64,000 bases of DNA from Novosphingobium aerophilum. GTDB lineage: Bacteria; Pseudomonadota; Alphaproteobacteria; Sphingomonadales; Sphingomonadaceae. The position numbers were made by a program, and so were the translations under genes. Below are positions 59,530-64,000 of the stretch, in pieces. How positions within the stretch are numbered: the first letter of the stretch is position 1; each line of letters begins with the position of its first letter. The notes beneath the pieces are model-generated. The model was not told where the DNA came from and did not search any database. It was given only the letters and a program-made list of their open reading frames with translations. The stretch is taken from assembly GCF_014230305.1 (NCBI RefSeq), contig NZ_JACLAU010000017.1, positions 1 to 64,000 of the forward strand, in the 5' to 3' direction.

Positions 59530-60564
59530 TCACTCCGCGACATCGGGAAGGTTGAAACCCCGGCTGACGGTCAGGCTTCCGCCCGAAAGCTCGACCAGCG
59601 CGAGTGGCCGTTGGCCGGCCCGCGCCCAGTAAAGCCCGTCATCGTGGGGCAGTCCGGTCAGAACGCGGCCCTGGTGGACCGCCCTTGCCTGTTCCGGACC
59701 GAGGTCAAGAGCCGGGATGTCGACCAGCCCTGCCTCCAGCGGCAAGAGTACGTTCTCAAGGGGGGCGCCCTTACCCACTTCGTTCAGTTTGTCCAGCGAA
59801 ATCGCCTGATTTTCGCCGAACGGCCCCGCCTTCAGGCGGCGCAGCATGGTGACATGCCCCACCGTGCCGAGCGCGCGGGCGATGTCGCGGGCCAGGCTGC
59901 GGATGTAGGTGCCCTTGGAGACGTGGGCCTGGAGGGTGATGGAGCCCAGTTCCTCCCCGGCACGGGGAGGGGGACCAGCCACAGGCTGGTGGAGGGGCAT
60001 CATCGGGGATGCACCCGCTTCTCCGTTCGCACGACCATGCCCCTGCCCCTCCACCATGCTTTGCATGGTCCCCCTCCCCGTGCCGGGGAGGATTTTCAGC
60101 GCAAACACAATCACCCCGCGCGACTTGAGCGCCACCTCCGCCCCCGCCCGGGCCAGGTCATAGGCCCGCTCGCCATCGACCTTGATCGCCGAATAGGCGG
60201 GCGGAACCTGCTCTATAGGGCCGGTGAAGCGGGGCAGGATCGCCTCGACCTCGGTCAGCGAGGGGCGCGTCTCGCTCTGAGCGACGGCCTTGCCCTCCAG
60301 ATCGAGCGTGTCGGTCTCCACCCCGAAGGCCACGGTGAACGCATAGACCTTGCTGGCATCCAGCATCCGCCCGCACAGCTTGGTCGCCTCGCCCAGGGCG
60401 ATCGGCAGGATGCCGGTGGCGAGCGGATCGAGCGTGCCGCCATGGCCCACCTTGATCCCCTTGCCGAAGCCTGCCTCGCGCAGGTTGCGCTTCACGGCCG
60501 CGACGGCCTGGGTCGAACCCAGACCGAGCGGCTTGTCGAGCACGATCCAGCCACTGGGGCTCAC
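59530..60564 (-). CDS. truB: tRNA pseudouridine-55 synthase with an in-frame repeat insertion
   Basis: TruB makes pseudouridine 55 in the T-loop of tRNAs. The protein has 344 residues against about 300 in relatives. The catalytic motif [10 protein letters not shown] has Asp46; [21 protein letters not shown] and [12 protein letters not shown] follow. Residues of about 158-205 (from ILPGTG to AGEEL) are encoded by the palindromic element 59951-60092, lying between the catalytic core strands. Removing them restores the normal length. The GTG start overlaps the M50 gene (GTGA). Confidence 0.94.
   Translation of the reverse strand: MSPSGWIVLDKPLGLGSTQAVAAVKRNLREAGFGKGIKVGHGGTLDPLATGILPIALGEATKLCGRMLDASKVYAFTVAFGVETDTLDLEGKAVAQSETRPSLTEVEAILPRFTGPIEQVPPAYSAIKVDGERAYDLARAGAEVALKSRGVIVFALKILPGTGRGTMQSMVEGQGHGRANGEAGASPMMPLHQPVAGPPPRAGEELGSITLQAHVSKGTYIRSLARDIARALGTVGHVTMLRRLKAGPFGENQAISLDKLNEVGKGAPLENVLLPLEAGLVDIPALDLGPEQARAVHQGRVLTGLPHDDGLYWARAGQRPLALVELSGGSLTVSRGFNLPDVAE
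59951..60092. repeat. Nested palindromic element inside truB
   Basis: This is a 142-base element. Its outer arms (59951-59999 and 60044-60092) are 49 bases each and are reverse complements except in the inner hairpin. TCCTCCCCGGCACGGGGAGG forms a small hairpin at each end. It is open in the truB frame. The C-terminal side is read in the same frame as in ligA (PPR-GEE), while the N-terminal side is read one base shifted. Confidence 0.9.
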
Positions 60565-61250
60565 GCGTTGGCCACCAGGTCGGCCAGACGCAGGTAATGG
60601 CCCAGCACCCAGTCAACCGGCGGGCCGACCAGGCGTCCCACCGGATCGAACCCCGGGATGACCTGGGGCAGGACCACCAGCAGCAGCAGGACCAGCATGA
60701 ACCCGGTCCGGCGAATGCCCGCATAGGCGGCGGCAAGGCGGCGCGGCAGCAGGCCTTCGACCACGTGCGATCCGTCGAAGGGGGGGATCGGCAAGAGGTT
60801 GAACAGGGCGAGGAAGACGTTGATCGACAGAAAGTTGAACAGGTTGAGCGCGACAAATCCGACGATCGGCCCGGCCGGGGCGCCATCGGCCAGACGCACC
60901 ATCAGACCGAGCACCACGGCCCCGAGCGCCGCCAGCACCAGATTGCTCCCCGGCCCGGCCAGCGCCACCAGCATCATGTCGCGGCGGGGATTGCGCAATT
61001 GCCGGGGCACGACCGGAACCGGCTTGGCCCAGCCGAACACCGGCATGTGCGCCAGCGCCAGCATTCCCGGCAGGATCACGGTCCCGACGGGATCGACATG
61101 GCGCAGCGGATTGAGGGTCAGCCGGCCCATGTCATCGGCGGTCGAATCGCCCAGGAGCCGGGCAACATAGCCATGCGCGACCTCGTGAAACACGATCGCC
61201 ATGACCAGCGGCAGGATCAGCGCCGCGCCCTGATAAAGGGTATCACTCAT
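60561..61250 (-). CDS. Site-2 protease family (M50) membrane metallopeptidase
   Basis: This intramembrane zinc protease-like protein has 229 residues and about six membrane segments. The zinc motif HEVAH is at 22-26 in the first segment, and the second motif NLLPIPPFDG (third ligand Asp) lies near residue 155. The compact form without a PDZ domain is common in bacteria; the substrate is unknown. It overlaps the GNAT gene by 4 bases (ATGA) and truB by 4 bases. Confidence 0.9.
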   Translation of the reverse strand: MSDTLYQGAALILPLVMAIVFHEVAHGYVARLLGDSTADDMGRLTLNPLRHVDPVGTVILPGMLALAHMPVFGWAKPVPVVPRQLRNPRRDMMLVALAGPGSNLVLAALGAVVLGLMVRLADGAPAGPIVGFVALNLFNFLSINVFLALFNLLPIPPFDGSHVVEGLLPRRLAAAYAGIRRTGFMLVLLLLVVLPQVIPGFDPVGRLVGPPVDWVLGHYLRLADLVANA

Positions 61251-61798
61251 GCGCGGCGCGCCTCCCACTCGTCGCGCAGGATCGAAAAATAGGCCGTGTC
61301 GCGCACATGGCCGGTCCAGGTCACCCGATCGCGCCGGTGGACGCCCTCGGGCTGGGCGCCCAGCTTGCGGATCGCCGCCTGGCTGCGCTGGTTGCGGGCA
61401 TCGACCTTCAGGCAGACCCGTTCCAGCCCGCAGGCGAAGGCGTGATCGAGCATCAACTGCTTCATCCGCCGGTTGAACCCGGTGCCACGCAGCCGCGGGA
61501 CGATGTAGGTGTTCCCGATCTCGATCGACCAGCCCGGCGCGTTGTGGGCCAGCCAGCCGGTCATCCCGACCACCTCGTCCCCCTGCCGCACCGCATAGAT
61601 GCGGCGGGCAGGACCGCCGGCCAGCATGGCCTCGAACTGCCCGTCGAACTCTTCGCCCAGATAGTTGTGCGGATAGATGTCCCAGATCGCCGGGTCCTGC
61701 GCACAGGCCCGGCGCAGGGCTTCGCGATCCCCGGCGGTCAGCGGATCCAGCCGCAAGTCGCCTTCGGCCAGGGGCACGTAGAGCCCGGCGTCAGCCAC
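61247..61798 (-). CDS. GNAT family N-acetyltransferase
   Basis: This is a RimJ/RimL-type acetyltransferase of 183 residues. [26 protein letters not shown] contains the acetyl-CoA loop and [22 protein letters not shown] is the classical C-terminal signature. It may acetylate a ribosomal protein or small molecule. The start is GTG 61798: GAGG is six bases before it and it overlaps the tdk stop. It belongs to the tdk-GNAT-M50-truB-rpsO-pnp run. Confidence 0.88.
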   Translation of the reverse strand: MADAGLYVPLAEGDLRLDPLTAGDREALRRACAQDPAIWDIYPHNYLGEEFDGQFEAMLAGGPARRIYAVRQGDEVVGMTGWLAHNAPGWSIEIGNTYIVPRLRGTGFNRRMKQLMLDHAFACGLERVCLKVDARNQRSQAAIRKLGAQPEGVHRRDRVTWTGHVRDTAYFSILRDEWEARRA

Positions 61799-62366
61799 GC
61801 AGCGCCTCGGTGAAATGGCGGCGGCACAGCGCGACATAGCGGTCGTTCCCGCCGATCTCGGTCTGCTCGCCGGCCCGGACCGCGGCGCCGCTTTCGTCGA
61901 CGCGCAGGTTCATCGTCGCCTTGCGTCCGCAGTGGCACACGCCCTTCAGCTCCACCAGGGTATCGGCAATGCCCAGCAGCACCGCCGAACCGGGGAACAG
62001 GTTGCCCTGGAAATCGGTGCGCAGGCCATAGCAGAGCACCGGAATGCCGCCCTCGTCGGCCACCCGGGCCAGTTGCCAGACCTGCTCGGTGGTCAGGAAC
62101 TGCGCCTCGTCCACCAGCACGCAGGCAAGCGGCTGGACCCGGTGCGCGGCGAGGACGCGGTCCCACAGGTCCGTCGCAGGCGCAAAGGCATGGGCCGGCG
62201 CGGCCAGGCCGATCCGGCTGGCCACACCATCCCCGTCGCGCGTGTCGATCGCGGCGGTCCACAGCATCGTGGTCATGCCGCGCTCACGGTAATTGAAGTC
62301 CGCCTGGAGCAGGTTGGTGGACTTCCCCGCGTTCATGCTGGCGTAGTAGAAATAGAGCTTGGCCAT
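61791..62366 (-). CDS. tdk: Thymidine kinase
   Basis: Tdk phosphorylates thymidine with ATP in salvage. This type II enzyme has 191 residues. The P-loop is SMNAGKST near residue 10, the catalytic Glu is in VDEAQFL, and a zinc ribbon has CHCG plus LCRRHF. The lasso with [11 protein letters not shown] is normal. ATG 62366 fits the family N-terminus ([16 protein letters not shown]); ATG 62381 is also in frame. Neither has a strong Shine-Dalgarno site. Confidence 0.93.
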   Translation of the reverse strand: MAKLYFYYASMNAGKSTNLLQADFNYRERGMTTMLWTAAIDTRDGDGVASRIGLAAPAHAFAPATDLWDRVLAAHRVQPLACVLVDEAQFLTTEQVWQLARVADEGGIPVLCYGLRTDFQGNLFPGSAVLLGIADTLVELKGVCHCGRKATMNLRVDESGAAVRAGEQTEIGGNDRYVALCRRHFTEALRG

Positions 62367-62443
62367 GTGGGCACTGGACATAGCGATTGGCGCAGGAAAG
62401 ACCAGCACGGGGATTCCTGCGGGGCGCATGACGAGGTGACGTG

Positions 62444-63028
62444 ATGGCCACACTGCAGCACATGACCCGCCCGATCCTGCTCCAGTTGCTGGCCATGGGC
62501 CTGATGGGAGCCGCGCCCGCCCCGCAGAGCTACCGGCTGGACGAGGCGCGCAGCTCGGTGGCCGCCCGGGTCGCCTTCTTCGGCCTGGCCAGCAAGACCG
62601 CCCACTTCCCCCGACCATCGGGGCGGGCCGAGCTGTCTCCGGATCGCCCCGACATGATCGGCCTGGTGGTGGACATCGACGCCCGCGCCCTCACCGCGCC
62701 CGATCCCGTGACCCTGTCCCGGCTGCGCGGCCCCGCCTTCTTCGATGTCGAACACCATCCCCGGGTGCGCTTTGCCGGATCGCGCATGACCATGACCTCA
62801 CCGGTCACGGCGACCATCGCCGGCGAACTGACCGCCAAGGGGGTCACCCGGCCCGTCACGCTGCAGGTCACTTTCGCGCAGCCTCCGGGCAAGGCCGGCC
62901 CGCAGGACCCGATTCATTTGACCGGCCATGCCACGATCAACCGCCGCGATTTCGGCATGACCGCCTGGCCGCTGATCGTCGGCCGGATGGTGAAGATCAC
63001 CATCGACGGCTGGCTCCTGCCGGACTGA
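62444..63028 (+). CDS. YceI family exported lipid-binding-like protein
   Basis: This periplasmic protein of 194 residues has a signal peptide and a lipocalin-like YceI domain ([19 protein letters not shown] at the start, [18 protein letters not shown] and [16 protein letters not shown] at the end). Homologues bind isoprenoid-type ligands; the ligand here is unknown. GAGG lies seven bases before the ATG. It sits on the opposite strand between rbfA and tdk. Confidence 0.88.
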   Translation: MATLQHMTRPILLQLLAMGLMGAAPAPQSYRLDEARSSVAARVAFFGLASKTAHFPRPSGRAELSPDRPDMIGLVVDIDARALTAPDPVTLSRLRGPAFFDVEHHPRVRFAGSRMTMTSPVTATIAGELTAKGVTRPVTLQVTFAQPPGKAGPQDPIHLTGHATINRRDFGMTAWPLIVGRMVKITIDGWLLPD

Positions 63029-63098
63029 CACTCTGGTTCGGCCGCCCGGGATGCCGCCCCGGCCCGCCGATGCCGATTCCATGCCAGTGGAAAGGCCG

Positions 63099-63512
63099 CT
63101 AGTCTTCCGAAAGGCCCTCGTCGCGCCCGATATCGCGCACGACGCGGGGGTCATTCAACAGGGCATCGATCCGGCTCGCCTCGTCGAAGCTCTCATCGGG
63201 CAGGAACTTGATCTTCGCCGCGTACTTGGTCTTGAGCTTGCCCGCGACCTCCTTCTGGAAGAACGCGGTGTGCGTGCGCAGGGCCTTGAGCACGATGTCC
63301 TCGTCCGCCCCCAGTAGCGGCTTCACGAAAACCGTCGCGTGGCGCAGGTCCGGGCTCATCCGCACCTCGGTGACCGAAATCGTGTGCGCGGTCAGCACAT
63401 CGTCGTGGACGATCTGGCGCATCAGCAGCTCGGAAATGACGTGGCGCACCTGTTCGCCCACCTTGAGCAGACGGACGGAGCGGGTTTCGGGCGTGGCGTG
63501 CTGACGGGACAT
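63099..63512 (-). CDS. rbfA: 30S ribosome-binding factor RbfA
   Basis: RbfA helps mature the 16S 5' end and is needed for cold adaptation. In 137 residues it has the KH-like domain with [19 protein letters not shown] and an extended C-terminus, [17 protein letters not shown]. It normally precedes truB; here tdk, GNAT and M50 genes and the opposite-strand yceI gene lie between. It starts 7 bases after the upstream DUF1697 gene. Confidence 0.95.
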   Translation of the reverse strand: MSRQHATPETRSVRLLKVGEQVRHVISELLMRQIVHDDVLTAHTISVTEVRMSPDLRHATVFVKPLLGADEDIVLKALRTHTAFFQKEVAGKLKTKYAAKIKFLPDESFDEASRIDALLNDPRVVRDIGRDEGLSED

Positions 63513-63518
63513 GGCGCC

Positions 63519-64000
63519 CTATGTAGTGGCTTCGGCCAGTTTGGCCAGAATGCGTTGCAGCGACCGGCGGTTGCGGGCCGTACCGTGCAAGCCCAGCCGC
63601 CGCTCGATGAAGGCGTTCGACAGCCGGCTCTGCCCGACTCCATCGACGAAATCGATGTAGAGCGCCCGATCCCCCGCGGCGATGCGCTCCGGTCCGCGCG
63701 CGGCGTGGTCGGCGACCAGCTTCGCCAGGGCCGCCGGATCGGGCTGACCGGACAGGAGCATGGCATGGACCTGCGCCTCGTCGCCATCGGCAAAGGGATC
63801 GGCCGCCAGCAGCGCGACCAGCTCCGCTCCGCTGCGCACCGCGACATGGCTGGCGATGTCGAACCGCTCAGCCATCATGTGGGCGAACAGCTCTTCCAGC
63901 CCCTCGGTCGGACGATCATCGAAGGAAAACAGCACGTTGCCGCTGGCCACCACGGTCTCGACCCCGGTGAAGCCCTCACGCTCGAAGGCCCAGCGCAGGT
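63519..64000 (-). CDS. DUF1697 family protein, partial
   Basis: The 5' end lies beyond the right edge; about 160 residues are visible. LRWAFEREGFTGVETVVASGNVLFSF at the visible start is the DUF1697 motif (spaced as F..V..Y-SGNV), followed by a helical region with FIERRLGLHGTARNRRSLQRI. The function is unknown. A GTG at 63953 is internal to the family pattern and is not the start. Confidence 0.85.
   Translation of the reverse strand, partial: LRWAFEREGFTGVETVVASGNVLFSFDDRPTEGLEELFAHMMAERFDIASHVAVRSGAELVALLAADPFADGDEAQVHAMLLSGQPDPAALAKLVADHAARGPERIAAGDRALYIDFVDGVGQSRLSNAFIERRLGLHGTARNRRSLQRILAKLAEATT

Overview
The window is a high-GC bacterial chromosome segment, most likely from an alphaproteobacterium of the order Sphingomonadales. 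The supports are the split F0 ATP synthase operon (atpI-atpB-atpE-atpF'-atpF, with a b' subunit and no F1 genes), a GTTC-N7-GTTC type SOS box in front of recN, a large TonB-dependent receptor of sphingomonad style, a B3 metallo-beta-lactamase, and many short palindromic intergenic repeats. The taxon is inferred from gene content and was not tested by a search. Almost everything is core chromosome. I see no prophage, integrase, transposase, CRISPR array, rRNA or tRNA.

Left part (1-16.3 kb): purF followed by an SDR gene and a PilZ gene; a CPD photolyase; the two-subunit 2-oxoacid:ferredoxin oxidoreductase korA-korB, divergent from rppH; a leftward run of a TPR protein, an RsmB-type rRNA methyltransferase, guaB, an M28 peptidase and 3-hydroxybutyrate dehydrogenase; then a YpfJ-type zinc metallopeptidase and a small secreted protein of unknown role. 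Middle-left (16.6-29.6 kb): an M48 peptidase, a two-subunit molybdenum oxidoreductase, sdhC-sdhD-sdhA (no sdhB in the window), a B3 metallo-beta-lactamase translationally coupled to prmA, a chemoreceptor, an APC permease and an exported methyltransferase.

Middle-right (29.6-45.5 kb): ligA, a GNAT gene and recN form a tight leftward cluster with an SOS box. The F0 operon follows, then a ydbH-ynbE-ydbL operon for outer-membrane lipid homeostasis, radC, an NRDE-family gene, purB and an alginate-export-like barrel protein. Right part (45.5-64 kb): a TonB receptor with a YezD-like gene and an Rrf2 regulator; bamD; a DUF3142 lipoprotein coupled to a 712-residue secreted protein; an O-antigen-ligase-like membrane protein of lower GC; a VOC protein; a cspA locus with small ORFs and a long leader; and the RNA/translation cluster tdk-GNAT-M50-truB-rpsO-pnp, with rbfA nearby and yceI inserted on the other strand. 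A DUF1697 gene runs off the right edge.

The most unusual observation is a family of nested palindromic repeats of about 140-160 bp. Two full copies sit in frame inside housekeeping genes: ligA, adding about 53 residues inside the helix-hairpin-helix region, and truB, adding about 48 residues. A half copy lies upstream of purF and a possible degenerate relative lies near 16.5 kb. This resembles the protein-embedded palindromic elements known from Rickettsia, but I do not recognise this element. Whether it is described elsewhere would need a database search.
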